64,000 nucleotides of DNA from Mycolicibacterium gilvum. Its GTDB lineage: Bacteria > Actinomycetota > Actinomycetes > Mycobacteriales > Mycobacteriaceae. Made by a program: the position numbers and the translations under genes. The stretch is taken from contig NZ_UGQM01000001.1 in NCBI RefSeq assembly GCF_900454025.1, positions 3,658,001 to 3,722,000 of the forward strand. The letters are read 5' to 3'. The notes under the pieces were generated by a model. It worked only from the letters and a program-made list of their open reading frames with translations. It made no database searches and was not told the DNA's origin. Positions 22,941-33,319 of this stretch are shown here, one piece after another. Every line of letters begins with the position of its first letter. Position 1 is the stretch's first letter.

Positions 22941-22957
22941 TCCGGTGAGACTAATCT
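22941..22957. promoter_or_regulatory. overlapping divergent -10 elements (glycerate kinase / DUF3043)
   Basis: On the minus strand TAGTCT (22948-22953) is seven bases from GTG 22940; on the plus strand TAATCT (22952-22957) is seven bases from GTG 22965. The two hexamers share two base pairs, so polymerase cannot occupy both at once. Both transcripts would be leaderless. Confidence 0.5.
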
Positions 22958-22964
22958 GGGAGCC

Positions 22965-23642
22965 GTGAAATTGCTGGGCCGCAGGAACGATGACGCCAGG
23001 GATCCCGACGAACCGGACTCCACCGATGCCGGTACCGAGATCGCCGCGCCGGTCGAGCGGACAGCCACCGCCCCGAAGGGCAAGCCCACCCCGAAGCGCA
23101 GCGAGGCGGCGCGCCGTCGCGGCCCCGTCGCGCCGGCGCCGATGACCAGCGCCGAGGCCAGGAAGCGGCGCAAGGAGCTGCGCGGGCCCAAACTGTCCCG
23201 CGAGGAGCGCAAGGCCGAGCGGGCCGAGCGGCGCGCCGAGATGGGCGAGCGCCGCGAGCGGATGATGGCCGGCGAGGACGCCTATCTACTGCCCCGCGAC
23301 CGCGGACCGGTGCGTCGTTACGTGCGCGACATCGTCGATGCGCGGCGCAACCTGCTGGGGCTGTTCATGCCCGCGGCGCTCGGCATGATCTTCATCATGT
23401 TGGCGGTGCCCTCGGTCGAGGTGCAGGCGCTGATCTCCCCGGCGATGCTGGTGCTGGTGCTGATCATGGTGGTCGACGGCTTCTTCCTGGGCCGCAAGGT
23501 CAACCGGATGGCCGACGCCAAGTTCCCGGACAACACCGAAACCGGTTGGAAGCTCGGCTTCTACGCCGCGAGCCGGGCCTCGCAATTGCGCCGGATGCGT
23601 GCGCCCCGACCTCAGGTCGAACGCGGCACTCCCGTGGCGTGA
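22965..23642 (+). CDS. DUF3043 membrane protein (Rv2206-like)
   Basis: 225 residues. Long basic, highly charged N-terminus (about 115 residues, with [14 protein letters not shown] helices), the conserved block [18 protein letters not shown], two transmembrane helices (about 138-158 and 165-185), and a basic tail. Function unknown. It overlaps cobT by four bases (GTGA) and so heads the DUF3043-cobT-cobS operon, as in M. tuberculosis. Confidence 0.87.
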   Translation: MKLLGRRNDDARDPDEPDSTDAGTEIAAPVERTATAPKGKPTPKRSEAARRRGPVAPAPMTSAEARKRRKELRGPKLSREERKAERAERRAEMGERRERMMAGEDAYLLPRDRGPVRRYVRDIVDARRNLLGLFMPAALGMIFIMLAVPSVEVQALISPAMLVLVLIMVVDGFFLGRKVNRMADAKFPDNTETGWKLGFYAASRASQLRRMRAPRPQVERGTPVA

Positions 23643-24700
23643 CGCCGCAGGTGGCCTATTTTCCCGACGTACCCGCCCCTGATCCCGAGGCTGCCGCGGC
23701 GGCCAGGGACCGTCAGGCGATCCTGACCAAACCCTCCGGCGCCCTGGGCCGGCTGGAGGACCTGTCGGTCTGGGTGGCGTCCTGCCAGGGCGTCTGCCCG
23801 CCGAAGCAGTTCGAGCGCGCCCGGGTGGTGGTGTTCGCCGGTGACCACGGTGTGGCCCGCGCCGGGGTGTCGGCGTACCCGGCGGAGGTGACGGCCGCGA
23901 TGGTCGCCAATTTCGCCGCCGGTGGCGCCGCGGTCAATGTGCTCGCCGAGGTCGCCGGGGCGAGCGTCCGGGTGGTCGACATGGCCGTCGACGTCGCCGA
24001 ACCGCTGTCGCCGGCCATCGGCGCCCACAAGATCCGTCGCTCCAGCGGCGACATCGCCGTCGAGGACGCCCTGACTCCCGATGAGGTGGTGCGGGCGATC
24101 GACGCGGGCCGCCGGATCGCCGACGAGGAAGTCGACTCCGGCGCCGACCTGCTGATCGCGGGCGACATGGGCATCGGCAACACCACCCCGGCGACGACGT
24201 TGGTCGCGGCGCTGACCGACTCCGAGCCGGTGGTGGTCGTGGGCCGCGGCACCGGGATCGACGACGCGGGCTGGATGCGCAAGACCGCCGCGGTCCGCGA
24301 CGCGCTGTACCGCACCCGCCGGCTGTCGGCGGATCCTGTTGCGCTGCTACGCATCTGCGGCGGGGCGGACCTCGCGGCGATGACCGGGTTCTGCGCCCAG
24401 GCCGCCGTACGCCGCACCCCGGTGCTGCTCGACGGCATGGTGGTGACGGCAGCGGCGCTGGCGGCCGACACGCTCGCGCCCGGCGCGAGACAGTGGTGGC
24501 AGGCCGGTCACCGGTCCACCGAGCCGGCGCACTCACTGGCATTGCAGCGCCTGGACCTGACGCCGCTGCTCGAACTCGACATGCGGTTGGGTGAGGGATC
24601 CGGCGCCGTCGTCGCGCTGCCGGTGCTGCGTGCCGCGGTGGCCACCCTGGCGTCGATGGCGACGTTCGAGGAAGCCGGAATCGGCGCCGAACAGACGTGA
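23639..24700 (+). CDS. cobT: nicotinate-nucleotide:dimethylbenzimidazole phosphoribosyltransferase CobT
   Basis: 353 residues. Makes alpha-ribazole phosphate for the lower ligand of cobalamin. Seen: [41 protein letters not shown] and the catalytic-glutamate motif [11 protein letters not shown] at 23639 overlaps the DUF3043 stop, and its own stop overlaps cobS (GTGA), indicating coupled translation. No cobalamin riboswitch is visible ahead of the operon. Confidence 0.95.
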   Translation: MTPQVAYFPDVPAPDPEAAAAARDRQAILTKPSGALGRLEDLSVWVASCQGVCPPKQFERARVVVFAGDHGVARAGVSAYPAEVTAAMVANFAAGGAAVNVLAEVAGASVRVVDMAVDVAEPLSPAIGAHKIRRSSGDIAVEDALTPDEVVRAIDAGRRIADEEVDSGADLLIAGDMGIGNTTPATTLVAALTDSEPVVVVGRGTGIDDAGWMRKTAAVRDALYRTRRLSADPVALLRICGGADLAAMTGFCAQAAVRRTPVLLDGMVVTAAALAADTLAPGARQWWQAGHRSTEPAHSLALQRLDLTPLLELDMRLGEGSGAVVALPVLRAAVATLASMATFEEAGIGAEQT

Positions 24701-25440
24701 TCGCCGCCGTGACACGCTCGCTGGCAGGTGCTTTCGCGTTCGCGACGGTGATGCCGGTGCCGTCGCGGCGCGCGGCGATCGCAGGTCGCGGCGTGTTGAC
24801 GGCACTGCCGGTGGTGGGCCTGGTGCTCGGCTCTGCCGCCGCTGCGGTGTGCTGGCTCGGGACGCGCGCGTTCGGCTCCGGCAGCGTGCTGGCCGGGGCA
24901 CTGACCGTGGCCGTGCTGCTGCTGGCCACCCGGGGGCTGCACATCGACGGCCTGTCCGACACCACCGATGCGCTCGGCTGCTACGGCCCGGCGGAGCGTG
25001 CCCTGGCGGTGATGAGGGACGGCCGGGCGGGGCCGTTCGGAGTCGCCGCGGTCGCGGTCACCGTGGTCATTCAGTCGGTGGCGTTCTCCCAGGCGGGGTG
25101 GGCCGCGGTGCTGGTGGCGGTCGCGGCGGGCCGGGTGGCCGTCGTCGTCGCCTGCCGCCGCGGGGTGCCCGCCGCGGAGGGCAGCACGCTCGGTGCGCTG
25201 GTGGCCGGCACCCAGCCGCTCTGGGTCGCCGCGGCGTGGCTGGTCGCGATCGCGGGGCTGGCGACGCTGGCCGGCGAGCGCGCATGGCAGGGCCCGCTGG
25301 CGGTGGTGGTCGCCGTCGCGTGCAGCGTGGTAATGGTCGCGCATTGCGTGCGCCGGTTCGGCGGGATCACCGGTGACGTGCTCGGCGCGGCCGTCGAGGT
25401 GACGACGACGGTGACGGCGCTGGGCCTGGCGATCGCGTAG
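24697..25440 (+). CDS. cobS: adenosylcobinamide-GDP ribazoletransferase CobS
   Basis: 247 residues, largely transmembrane (about six helices). Joins alpha-ribazole to adenosylcobinamide-GDP, the last step of the nucleotide loop. The conserved aspartate-rich segment [15 protein letters not shown] is present, as is the [10 protein letters not shown] loop. Coupled to cobT. Converges on ilvE with 12 bases between the stops. Confidence 0.94.
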   Translation: MIAAVTRSLAGAFAFATVMPVPSRRAAIAGRGVLTALPVVGLVLGSAAAAVCWLGTRAFGSGSVLAGALTVAVLLLATRGLHIDGLSDTTDALGCYGPAERALAVMRDGRAGPFGVAAVAVTVVIQSVAFSQAGWAAVLVAVAAGRVAVVVACRRGVPAAEGSTLGALVAGTQPLWVAAAWLVAIAGLATLAGERAWQGPLAVVVAVACSVVMVAHCVRRFGGITGDVLGAAVEVTTTVTALGLAIA

Positions 25441-25452
25441 GAGCGACCAGGA

Positions 25453-26556
25453 TCAGGACAGCTTGGTCATCCAGCCGTGGGTGTCGGCGAAGGTGCCGCG
25501 CTGGATACCGGTCAGCGTGTCGCGCAGCGCCATGGTGATCTCACCGGGCTCACCGTCGGCGATGGTGAACTCACCGTCACCGTGCTTGACGTGCGAGACC
25601 GGGGTGATCACGGCGGCGGTACCGCAGGCGAACACCTCGGTGATCTCCCCCGCGGCGGCCTTCTTCTGCCACTCGTCGACGTCGATCTTGCGTTCCTCGA
25701 CCGTGAAGCCGGCGTCGGTTGCCAACTGCAGCAACGAGTTTCGGGTGATGCCGGGCAGCAGCGAGCCGGACAGCTCGGGCGTCACCAGGCGGGCGGTGCC
25801 GCCGCTGCCGAAGACGAAGAACAGGTTCATCCCGCCCATCTCCTCGACGTAGCGCCGCTCGATCGCATCCAGCCACACCACCTGGTCGCACCCGTGTGAG
25901 GCCGCTTCGGCCTGCGCCAGCAGCGAGGCCGCGTAGTTGCCGCCGAACTTCGCCGCGCCTGTGCCGCCGGGCGACGCCCGCACGTATTCGTGAGACAGCC
26001 ACACGCTGACCGGCTTGATGCCGCGGGGGAAGTACGCACCGGCCGGGGAGGCGATCACCAGATAGCGGTACTCGTCGGAGGGGCGGACACCGAGGCCGGG
26101 TTCGGTCGCGATGACGAACGGCCGCAGATACAGCGACTCCTCACCGCCGGCGGGCGGCACCCACTTCTCGTCGACGGCGATCAGTTGCCGCAGCGACTCG
26201 ATGAACAGCTCGTCGGGCAACTCGGGGATCGCGAGTCTGCGCGACGACGCCCGCAGCCGCGCAGCGTTGGACTCCGGCCGGAACGACACGATGGACCCGT
26301 CCGCCCAGCGGTAGGCCTTCAACCCCTCGAAGACCTCCTGCGCGTAGTGCAGGACGATCGCCGACGGGTCGAGCTCGATGGGCCCGTACGGGGAGACCCG
26401 TGCGTTGTGCCAGCCCTGGTCGGCGGTGTAGTCGATGGCGACCATGTGGTCGGTGTAGAACTTGCCGAAGCCGGGGTTGGCCAGGATGCCGGCCCGTACC
26501 TCGTCGCTCGCCGGATTCGCGGTGCGATCGACGGTGAACTCGAGGCCAGTAGTCAT
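25453..26556 (-). CDS. ilvE: branched-chain amino acid aminotransferase IlvE
   Basis: 367 residues, PLP fold type IV. Catalyses the last transamination in Leu/Ile/Val synthesis; mycobacterial IlvE also regenerates methionine from its keto acid. The PLP lysine lies in [11 protein letters not shown]; other marks are [14 protein letters not shown] and [14 protein letters not shown]. The ATG at 26556 is the predicted transcript start (TACAAT seven bases upstream). M. tuberculosis has an extra gene, Rv2209, between cobS and ilvE that is absent here. Confidence 0.96.
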   Translation of the reverse strand: MTTGLEFTVDRTANPASDEVRAGILANPGFGKFYTDHMVAIDYTADQGWHNARVSPYGPIELDPSAIVLHYAQEVFEGLKAYRWADGSIVSFRPESNAARLRASSRRLAIPELPDELFIESLRQLIAVDEKWVPPAGGEESLYLRPFVIATEPGLGVRPSDEYRYLVIASPAGAYFPRGIKPVSVWLSHEYVRASPGGTGAAKFGGNYAASLLAQAEAASHGCDQVVWLDAIERRYVEEMGGMNLFFVFGSGGTARLVTPELSGSLLPGITRNSLLQLATDAGFTVEERKIDVDEWQKKAAAGEITEVFACGTAAVITPVSHVKHGDGEFTIADGEPGEITMALRDTLTGIQRGTFADTHGWMTKLS

Positions 26557-26569
26557 GCCAGCGATTGTA
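26557..26569 (-). promoter_or_regulatory. -10 element, leaderless ilvE
   Basis: TACAAT (26564-26569, minus strand), seven bases, ATG at 26556. A near-consensus -10. Confidence 0.6.
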
Positions 26570-26602
26570 TAACCGGCTGGCCAACGGTTTTTCGCTACCG
26601 TG

Positions 26603-27700
26603 TCAGCGCGTACGGGTGTTGACGAACGGCGGCTTGACGACCTCGCACTCGACCCGGCGCCCGCGGACGTCGACGGTGACGTGATCGCCGTCGGCGATGC
26701 CGGCCGCGGTGTCGATCAATGCCAGTGCGATCCCGACTTTCAGTGTGGGAGAGAAGGTTCCGGATGTGGTGAACCCGACGGGGGTGTCGTCGGTGAGTAC
26801 GGAGAGGTCGGCGCGCAGCACGCCGCGCCCGACCGCCCGCAGTCCGCGCAGGGTCCGGCGCGGCCCGGCCTCCTTCTCGGCCAGCAGCGCGTCGCGGCCC
26901 CAGAACGCGTCCTTCTTCCATCCGATCGCCCACCCGCAACGGGCCTGCAGCGGTGAGATGTCCAGGGACAGCTCGTGGCCGTGCAGCGGGTAGCCCATCT
27001 CGGTGCGCAGCGTGTCGCGGGCGCCGAGTCCGGCGGGTTCGCCGCCCGCGGCGCGCACCGACTCGACGAGCGCGTCGAAGACGACCTCGGCCTGGTCCCA
27101 GGCGGGCAGCAACTCGTAGCCGTGCTCACCGGTGTATCCGGTGCGGCACACCCGGGTTTCGACGCCGCCGACCTCGCCATCCGCAAAACCCATGTAGTCC
27201 ATGTCGGTCGGCAACCCGAGGCCGCCCACCACGTCGGCCGATCTGGGCCCCTGGACCGCGAGCACCGCGCGGGACCTGTGCTCGTCGGTGATCGTGATGC
27301 CGTCGGGGGCGCGGTCCTGCAATGCGGCGACGACGGCCGCGGTGTTGGCGGCGTTGGGCACGAGGAAGATCTCGTCGTCGGAGACGTAGTAGGCGATCAG
27401 GTCGTCGATGACTCCGCCGTCCTCGGTGCAGCACAGGGTGTACTGCGCCTTGCCGGGGCCGATGCGGCGAAGATCGTTGGTGAACGCGGAGTTGACGAAC
27501 TCGGCCGCGCCGGGGCCCGTTACCAGCGCCTTGCCGAGGTGGCTGACGTCGAACAGACCGACGGTGGTGCGGGTGGCGGTGTGCTCGGCGACGGTGCCGG
27601 CGTAGGACACCGGCATCGACCAGCCCCCGAATTCGGCGAACGTCGCGCCGAGTTCGCGGTGACGGTTCTCCAGGGGCCCGGCCAGCAAGTTGTCGCTCAC
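26603..27700 (-). CDS. gcvT: glycine cleavage system aminomethyltransferase GcvT
   Basis: 365 residues. T-protein: transfers the methylene group from aminomethyl-lipoyl H-protein to tetrahydrofolate, releasing ammonia. Seen: [39 protein letters not shown] and [15 protein letters not shown]. The other gcv genes are not in the window. GTG at 27700 is chosen from a -10 eight bases upstream; a GTG four codons earlier is possible. M. tuberculosis carries an adenylate cyclase (Rv2212) between gcvT and the aminopeptidase; here only 58 bases remain. Confidence 0.94.
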   Translation of the reverse strand: MSDNLLAGPLENRHRELGATFAEFGGWSMPVSYAGTVAEHTATRTTVGLFDVSHLGKALVTGPGAAEFVNSAFTNDLRRIGPGKAQYTLCCTEDGGVIDDLIAYYVSDDEIFLVPNAANTAAVVAALQDRAPDGITITDEHRSRAVLAVQGPRSADVVGGLGLPTDMDYMGFADGEVGGVETRVCRTGYTGEHGYELLPAWDQAEVVFDALVESVRAAGGEPAGLGARDTLRTEMGYPLHGHELSLDISPLQARCGWAIGWKKDAFWGRDALLAEKEAGPRRTLRGLRAVGRGVLRADLSVLTDDTPVGFTTSGTFSPTLKVGIALALIDTAAGIADGDHVTVDVRGRRVECEVVKPPFVNTRTR

Positions 27701-27714
27701 GACGATCCACACTA
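27701..27714 (-). promoter_or_regulatory. -10 element, leaderless gcvT
   Basis: TAGTGT (27709-27714, minus strand), eight bases, GTG at 27700. Confidence 0.4.
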
Positions 27715-27744
27715 GTAGCGCGCACCGATGTGGGCACCGATGAC

Positions 27745-27758
27745 TAGGGTGAATCCCC
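27745..27758 (+). promoter_or_regulatory. -10 element, leaderless aminopeptidase gene
   Basis: TAGGGT at 27745-27750, eight bases, GTG at 27759. Confidence 0.42.
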
Positions 27759-29276
27759 GTGAGCACCTCTGTCGGTTACCAGCCCCCCGCCGTCGCCGTC
27801 GCCGGTGCGCTGCCCAAACGCCCCGTCCAGTCGTCGGTCCTGATCGTGCCGGTCGTGTCGGGAGACGACGGCAACGGCGCCACCGTGGTGGGCAACCCGT
27901 ATCTGGACGCCGAGGCGACCGGCGAGATCGAGGTGGCGCTGCGCGCGCTCGGCGCCAAGGGCGGCAATGAGCAGCTGACCAGGGTCGTGGTTCCCGCGCT
28001 GCCGGTGAGCAGTGTGCTGGCCGTCGGGCTGGGCAAGAGCCGCGACGAGTGGTCGGCCGAGACGATCCGGCGCGCGGCCGGTGCGGCGGCGCGATCGCTG
28101 TCCGGCGTCGAGAACGTCTTCACGACGTTGTCCGACCTCGACCTGGAGGCCGCGATCGAGGGTCTGCTGCTGGGGGCCTACCGGTTCACCGAGTTCCGCA
28201 GCACGAAGACCGCGCCCACCGACGCCGGCATCCGCAAGGTCACCGCGCTGACCCCGGACACCAGGTCGGCGACCAAGGATGCCGCCGCGCGCGCCGAGGC
28301 GATCGCGGTCGCGGTCGCGACGGCCCGCGACTTCGTCAACACTCCGCCCAGCCATCTGTTTCCGGCCGAATTCGCCGAGCGGGCAAAGACTCTGGGCGAG
28401 CAGGCGGGCCTGGAGGTCAAGATCCTCGACGAGAAGGCGCTGGCCCGGGACGGCTACGGCGGCATCATCGGGGTCGGCAAGGGTTCGTCGCGACCGCCGC
28501 GCCTGGTGCGGCTGGCCCATCGCGGCGGCGGCCGAAAAGGGAAGAAGGTCGCCCTCGTCGGCAAAGGCATCACGTTCGACACCGGCGGCATCTCGATCAA
28601 GCCCGCGGCCAACATGCACCACATGACCTCCGACATGGGCGGGGCGGCGGCGGTCATCGCGACGGTCGTGCTCGCGGCCCGGCAGAAGCTGCCGATCGAT
28701 GTCGTCGCCTACGTGCCGATGGCCGAGAACATGCCGTCGTCGACCGCGCAGCGTCCCGGTGATGTGCTCACCCAGTACGGCGGCATCACCGTGGAGGTGC
28801 TCAACACCGACGCCGAGGGCCGGCTCGTGCTCGCCGACGCGATCGTGCGGGCCTGCGAGGACAACCCGGACTACCTGATCGAGACCTCCACGTTGACCGG
28901 CGCGCAGACCGTCGCGCTGGGCTCGCGCACACCGGGCGTGATGGGCAGCGACGAGTTCCGGGACCGCGTCGCGGAGATCTCGCAGGAGGTCGGCGAGAAC
29001 GCGTGGGCGATGCCGCTGCCCGAAGAGCTCAAGGACGATCTGAAGTCGACGGTGGCCGACCTGGCCAACGTGAGCGGGTCGCGCTTCGCAGGCATGCTCG
29101 TCGCGGGCACCTACCTGCGGGAGTTCGTCGCCGACGGGGTCGAGTGGGCGCACATCGACATCGCGGCGCCGGCCTACAACTCGGGCGGACCGTGGGGTTA
29201 CACCCCGAAGGGCGGCACCGGTGTGCCGACGCGCACGATGTTCGCGGTGCTGGAGGATATAGCGGCCAACGGCTGA
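27759..29276 (+). CDS. pepA: leucyl aminopeptidase (M17 family, PepA/PepB)
   Basis: 505 residues. N-terminal macro-like domain and C-terminal catalytic domain with the M17 signature [13 protein letters not shown], the metal-binding lysine segment [10 protein letters not shown] and [10 protein letters not shown]. Two-metal cytosolic exopeptidase releasing N-terminal residues, usually hexameric. Corresponds to Rv2213 (named pepB in M. tuberculosis). Tail-to-tail with ephD. Confidence 0.95.
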   Translation: MSTSVGYQPPAVAVAGALPKRPVQSSVLIVPVVSGDDGNGATVVGNPYLDAEATGEIEVALRALGAKGGNEQLTRVVVPALPVSSVLAVGLGKSRDEWSAETIRRAAGAAARSLSGVENVFTTLSDLDLEAAIEGLLLGAYRFTEFRSTKTAPTDAGIRKVTALTPDTRSATKDAAARAEAIAVAVATARDFVNTPPSHLFPAEFAERAKTLGEQAGLEVKILDEKALARDGYGGIIGVGKGSSRPPRLVRLAHRGGGRKGKKVALVGKGITFDTGGISIKPAANMHHMTSDMGGAAAVIATVVLAARQKLPIDVVAYVPMAENMPSSTAQRPGDVLTQYGGITVEVLNTDAEGRLVLADAIVRACEDNPDYLIETSTLTGAQTVALGSRTPGVMGSDEFRDRVAEISQEVGENAWAMPLPEELKDDLKSTVADLANVSGSRFAGMLVAGTYLREFVADGVEWAHIDIAAPAYNSGGPWGYTPKGGTGVPTRTMFAVLEDIAANG

Positions 29277-29288
29277 AACCGGTTGGCG

Positions 29289-30920
29289 CTACACGAAGTT
29301 CCCACCGCGCGCGGTGCTGCGCAGCACCTGCGGCAATGCGTGCGCGACGCCGTAGACGAAGCGGGCCTCGGGGGCGACGGGCCGGATCGCCTTGTTGGTC
29401 CTGACGGCGTCGACGATGGCGTCGGCGACCTTCTCGGGTCCGTACTTGCGCGCCGAGAAGCCTTTCTGCGCCCGTCCGCGCAGCACGTCGACGTCGTCGT
29501 CGCGGCCCTGCGCGAGCGAGAACCGCGTGGTGTCGACGATGTTGGTGCTGATGAAGCCGGGGCAGATCGTCGTGAGCCCGATCCCGAACGAATCCAGTTC
29601 TGCGCGTAGACAATCGGAGAACATGAAGACCGCCGCCTTGGACGTGCAGTATGCGTTCATCACGTTCACCGGGGTGTAGGACGCCATCGATGCGACGTTG
29701 ACGATGTGGCCGCCGACCCCGCGGTCGGCGAGGCGCTTGCCGAACGAACGGCAACCGTTGACCACGCCGCCGAAGTTGATGTCGAGCACACGGTCGAACT
29801 CCTCGGCAGGCGTGTCGAGGAAGAACCCGGCGTGCCCGACGCCGGCGTTGTTGACGACGACGTCGGGGACGCCGTGCTCGGCGCACACCTGCTCGGCGAA
29901 GGCCTCCACTGCCGCGGCATCGGCCACGTCGACGGTGTAGGGGTACGCGTGCACGCCGGCGGAGGTGACCAGACGAGCGGTCTCGTCCAGACCGGCGGCG
30001 TTGACATCGCTGATCACCACGTCGGCGCCGTGGTGGGCGAACGCCAGGGCGGTGGCACGGCCGATGCCGCTGGCCGCTCCGGTGACCGCGACCAGGGTGT
30101 CGCCGAACGCCTTGCGGGGGCGGCCCACCTGCGCTCGCAGGAGTTCGCGCGCGGCCGGTGCGCCGTCGAGGTGGTCGACGAGTTGGGTGAGCGCACGGGC
30201 GAGGATTCCCGGGTGCGAGGTCGGCGTCACGTGCCCGGCCTTGACGTCGCGGCGCCACAGCCGCGCCGGCCGGCCGGCCCTGTCCTCGAAGAGGTGCGGG
30301 TCCGGGTACGGGTCGGCGCTGCCCACGATCAGCTGCACCGGGATGTCGACGTCGTGTGCATCGCCGCCGGAGGAGACGGGAAACAGGTTGGCGCGCAACG
30401 TCTTGTCGGTCATCGCGCGCGGCGCGGCGGCGGCGAGCCGAGCGAGGTGGCCGAGCCCGCCGGCGAAGCGCACGGGATGCTGGGGTCTGGCCAGGGTGTC
30501 GCGCAGATAGCGCGCGACGTGCTCGGGCGCCGGTCCTGACACCGAGGTGAACGACGCGAGCCGGCCGCGCGATTCCGGGCGGGCCAGATACCGCCACACT
30601 CCGGCCGATCCCCGGTCGTGGGCAAGCACGTGGACAGGTGCCTCCACCGATACCTCGTCGAGTACCGCGGCGAGGTCGTCGGCGTAGCGCTCCAGTCTGA
30701 AGCCCGAAGTACGTTGGGGCGCAGCGGATCGGCCCGCTCCCCTGGTGTCGTAACGGACGATCCGGAATCTCGCGGCCAGCAGGGCCACCACCGCGTCCCA
30801 CGCTTCGTGGGTGTCGGCGTGACCGTGCACGAGGACGACCGTCGGTCCGTCCGCCGCGCCCTCTTCGTAGACGGCGATCCGGACGCCGTCTCTACTTTCG
30901 ACGAATCGCTGCGAGCTCAT
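29289..30920 (-). CDS. ephD: EphD: alpha/beta hydrolase fused to short-chain dehydrogenase
   Basis: 543 residues, two enzymes in one chain. Residues about 1-275: epoxide-hydrolase-type alpha/beta hydrolase with HGHADTHEAW, the aspartate nucleophile in LAHDRGS and a late His in KAGHVTPTSHP. Residues about 280-543: SDR with TGAASGIG, NNAGVGHAG and the Y-x3-K pair in NAYCTSKAAV. Mycobacterial EphD has reported epoxide hydrolase activity and a link to mycolic acid metabolism. The substrate cannot be read here. ATG 30920 is six bases from a TACTGT -10. Confidence 0.93.
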   Translation of the reverse strand: MSSQRFVESRDGVRIAVYEEGAADGPTVVLVHGHADTHEAWDAVVALLAARFRIVRYDTRGAGRSAAPQRTSGFRLERYADDLAAVLDEVSVEAPVHVLAHDRGSAGVWRYLARPESRGRLASFTSVSGPAPEHVARYLRDTLARPQHPVRFAGGLGHLARLAAAAPRAMTDKTLRANLFPVSSGGDAHDVDIPVQLIVGSADPYPDPHLFEDRAGRPARLWRRDVKAGHVTPTSHPGILARALTQLVDHLDGAPAARELLRAQVGRPRKAFGDTLVAVTGAASGIGRATALAFAHHGADVVISDVNAAGLDETARLVTSAGVHAYPYTVDVADAAAVEAFAEQVCAEHGVPDVVVNNAGVGHAGFFLDTPAEEFDRVLDINFGGVVNGCRSFGKRLADRGVGGHIVNVASMASYTPVNVMNAYCTSKAAVFMFSDCLRAELDSFGIGLTTICPGFISTNIVDTTRFSLAQGRDDDVDVLRGRAQKGFSARKYGPEKVADAIVDAVRTNKAIRPVAPEARFVYGVAHALPQVLRSTARGGNFV

Positions 30921-30932
30921 CAGCGGACAGTA
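30921..30932 (-). promoter_or_regulatory. -10 element, leaderless ephD
   Basis: TACTGT (30927-30932, minus strand), six bases, ATG at 30920. The promoter lies in the short gap after the small gene at 30942-31295, so ephD need not depend on readthrough. Confidence 0.5.
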
Positions 30933-30941
30933 CCCAAACGG

Positions 30942-31295
30942 TCAGCGGTCGAGTTCCTCGCGGGCTGCGCGCTTGCGCTCGATGCGTTTCCGGGCGTCGT
31001 AGTCGCGCATCCGCTGGGGGTATCCGACCTTCTGCACGTCGTAGACGGGAATCTGGAGCCGGTCGGACAGCTTGCGCGCACCGGCGTCTCCCCCGGTGCG
31101 GCGCCGGGTCCATTCGCCGTCGGCGGCGACCAGCACGACGGTGAGCTCGGTGACCGTCGTCTTCGGCTCGATGAACGCCTCCACACCGTGGTGCTCGGCG
31201 ACCCACTGCTGCAGATATCGAAGATCTGCCGCCGGGTCGCGGTTCGCGGATGCGCCGCCACGGCGGCGGCTGCGAAGCTTGTCGAACAGTCCCAC
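30942..31295 (-). CDS. small conserved basic protein, function unknown
   Basis: 117 residues. Begins GLFDKLRSRRRGG, then a helix-rich block (AADLRYLQQWVAEHHGVEAF), a beta block (TVTELTVVLVAADGEWTRRR) and a strongly basic C-terminus with the motif YDVQKVGYPQRMRDYDARKR. Relatives in mycobacteria and Rhodococcus are sometimes labelled oxidoreductase, but I see no cofactor site to support that. GTG at 31295 has AAGGAG upstream; a longer start at 31328 lacks one. Divergent from dlaT by 162 bases. Confidence 0.78.
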   Translation of the reverse strand: MGLFDKLRSRRRGGASANRDPAADLRYLQQWVAEHHGVEAFIEPKTTVTELTVVLVAADGEWTRRRTGGDAGARKLSDRLQIPVYDVQKVGYPQRMRDYDARKRIERKRAAREELDR

Positions 31296-31457
31296 CTGGG
31301 CTTGCTCCTTCCGGGCGCCCCCGTCCACGGTCTCGTAATTCGATAGTGCCAGAGCACTCAGTCGGCCCGTCCGCGGCGAAACGTCTCAGTGGACGTGACA
31401 GGATGGTCTACGACACCTCAGATCCTCGATCGACCGTGCAAGGGAGCCACGAGAACT

Positions 31458-33314
31458 ATGGCAATCTCCGTCCAGATGCCCGCACTCGGAGAGAGCGTTA
31501 CCGAGGGGACCGTCACCCGCTGGTTGAAGCAGGAGGGAGACACGGTCGAGGAGGACGAGCCACTGCTCGAGGTGTCGACCGACAAGGTCGACACCGAGAT
31601 CCCGTCTCCGGCATCAGGTGTGTTGAAGAAGATCGTCGCGCAGGAGGACGACACCGTCGAGGTCGGCGGAGAGCTCGCCGTGATCGGCGACGCCGACGAC
31701 AGTGACTCCGACGACAGTGACTCCGACGATGCCGGCGACAGTGACGACAGCGAGGCCGAGGACAGCGGCGACGAGGCCGAACCTGCCGCCGAGGAATCCG
31801 AGCCCGAGCCCGAGCCGGAACCCGAAGACGAAGACGAGCCCGAACCCGAGCCCAAGAAGAAGTCCTCGGGCGGATCCGGGTCCTCCGGATCGGGGACGTC
31901 GGTGACGATGCCCGAGCTCGGCGAGTCGGTCACCGAAGGCACCGTGACGCGGTGGCTGAAGGAGGTCGGCGACACCGTCGAGGTCGACGAGCCGCTCGTC
32001 GAGGTGTCCACCGACAAGGTCGACACCGAGATCCCGTCGCCCGTCGCCGGCACTCTGCTGTCGATCACGGCCGAGGAGGACGACACCGTCGAGGTCGGCG
32101 GAGAGCTCGCCAAGATCGGTGACGCGGGCGCCGAGGAAGAATCCGAGCCGGAACCGGAACCGGAGCCCGAACCCGAGCCCGAACCCGAGCCTGAACCCGA
32201 GCCCGAGCCGAAGCAGACGAAGCCCGAGTCCAAGCCCTCCGAGGAGGCGGCACCCGAGCCCAAGTCCGAGTCCAAGCCCGAAGCCGAGTCCAAGCCCGAG
32301 CCCAAGCCGAAGCCCGAACCGGAGCCCAAGCGCGAGTCGAAGCCCGAAGCCGAGTCGTCGGGCGACAGCCCCTACGTGACGCCGCTGGTGCGCAAGCTGG
32401 CCGGTGAGCACGGCGTCGACCTCGCGTCGGTCAAGGGCACCGGTGTCGGGGGACGCATCCGCAAGCAGGACGTGCTCGCGGCCGCCGAGAAGAGCAAGGC
32501 GCCCAAGGAGGACGCCCCGAAGGCGGAACCGGCCGCCGAGGCTCCGGGCAAGACCACTCAGGCACCGGCGCCGGAGGGCGCGCTGGCCCACCTGCGCGGC
32601 ACGACGCAGAAGGCCAACCGGATCCGGCAGATCACGGCCAAGAAGACCCGGGAGTCGCTGCAGACCACGGCACAGCTGACCCAGGTCCACGAGGTCGACA
32701 TGACCAGGATCGTCGCGCTGCGGGCCAAGGCCAAGGCGGGCTTCGCCGAGCGCGAGGGTGTCAACCTGACCTACCTGCCGTTCATCGCCAGAGCGGTCAT
32801 CGACGCGTTGAAGCTGCATCCGAACGTCAACGCCAGCTACAACGAGGAATCCAAGGAGATCACCTACCACGAGGCCGAGCACCTGGGCATCGCCGTCGAC
32901 ACCGAGCAGGGCCTGCTCTCCCCGGTGATCCACAACGCCGGCGACCTGTCGCTGGGCGGGCTGGCGCGGGCCATCTCCGACATCGCCGGGCGTGCCCGCT
33001 CGGGCAACCTCAAGCCCGACGAGCTGTCCGGCGGCACGTTCACCATCACCAACATCGGCAGCCAGGGCGCGTTGTTCGACACACCGATCCTGGTCCCGCC
33101 GCAGGCGGCGATGCTGGGTACCGGTGCGATCGTCAAGCGCCCCCGCATCATCGTCGACGAGTTCGGTAACGAGTCGATCGGTGTGCGCTCGGTGAGCTAC
33201 CTGCCGCTGACCTACGATCACCGCCTCATCGACGGTGCCGACGCGGGACGGTTCGTGACCACCATCAAGCGGCGTCTCGAAGAAGGTGCGTTCGAGGCCG
33301 ACCTGGGGCTGTAG
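31458..33314 (+). CDS. dlaT: dihydrolipoamide acyltransferase (E2) DlaT/SucB
   Basis: 618 residues. Two lipoyl domains, each with the [10 protein letters not shown] site whose Lys carries lipoate (about residues 2-78 and 150-225), a peripheral-subunit-binding domain ([20 protein letters not shown]), and the catalytic core with the active-site histidine in [13 protein letters not shown]. In mycobacteria this E2 serves pyruvate dehydrogenase and peroxiredoxin-linked antioxidant defence. The linkers are long and very acidic (SDDSDSDD, and EP repeats of about 13 copies), making it about 65 residues longer than the M. tuberculosis protein. Followed at once by a TIGR01777 gene, then lipB and lipA. 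Confidence 0.95.
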   Translation: MAISVQMPALGESVTEGTVTRWLKQEGDTVEEDEPLLEVSTDKVDTEIPSPASGVLKKIVAQEDDTVEVGGELAVIGDADDSDSDDSDSDDAGDSDDSEAEDSGDEAEPAAEESEPEPEPEPEDEDEPEPEPKKKSSGGSGSSGSGTSVTMPELGESVTEGTVTRWLKEVGDTVEVDEPLVEVSTDKVDTEIPSPVAGTLLSITAEEDDTVEVGGELAKIGDAGAEEESEPEPEPEPEPEPEPEPEPEPEPKQTKPESKPSEEAAPEPKSESKPEAESKPEPKPKPEPEPKRESKPEAESSGDSPYVTPLVRKLAGEHGVDLASVKGTGVGGRIRKQDVLAAAEKSKAPKEDAPKAEPAAEAPGKTTQAPAPEGALAHLRGTTQKANRIRQITAKKTRESLQTTAQLTQVHEVDMTRIVALRAKAKAGFAEREGVNLTYLPFIARAVIDALKLHPNVNASYNEESKEITYHEAEHLGIAVDTEQGLLSPVIHNAGDLSLGGLARAISDIAGRARSGNLKPDELSGGTFTITNIGSQGALFDTPILVPPQAAMLGTGAIVKRPRIIVDEFGNESIGVRSVSYLPLTYDHRLIDGADAGRFVTTIKRRLEEGAFEADLGL

Positions 33315-33319
33315 CACCG

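Noticed and set aside
22800..22965. Cobalamin riboswitch ahead of the DUF3043-cobT-cobS operon
   Set aside because: The predicted transcript is leaderless, leaving no 5' untranslated region, and no B12-box-like sequence was seen.
32130..32215. DNA tandem repeat as a possible CRISPR or mobile repeat
   Set aside because: It is the coding EP repeat of the DlaT linker, with no spacers and in frame.
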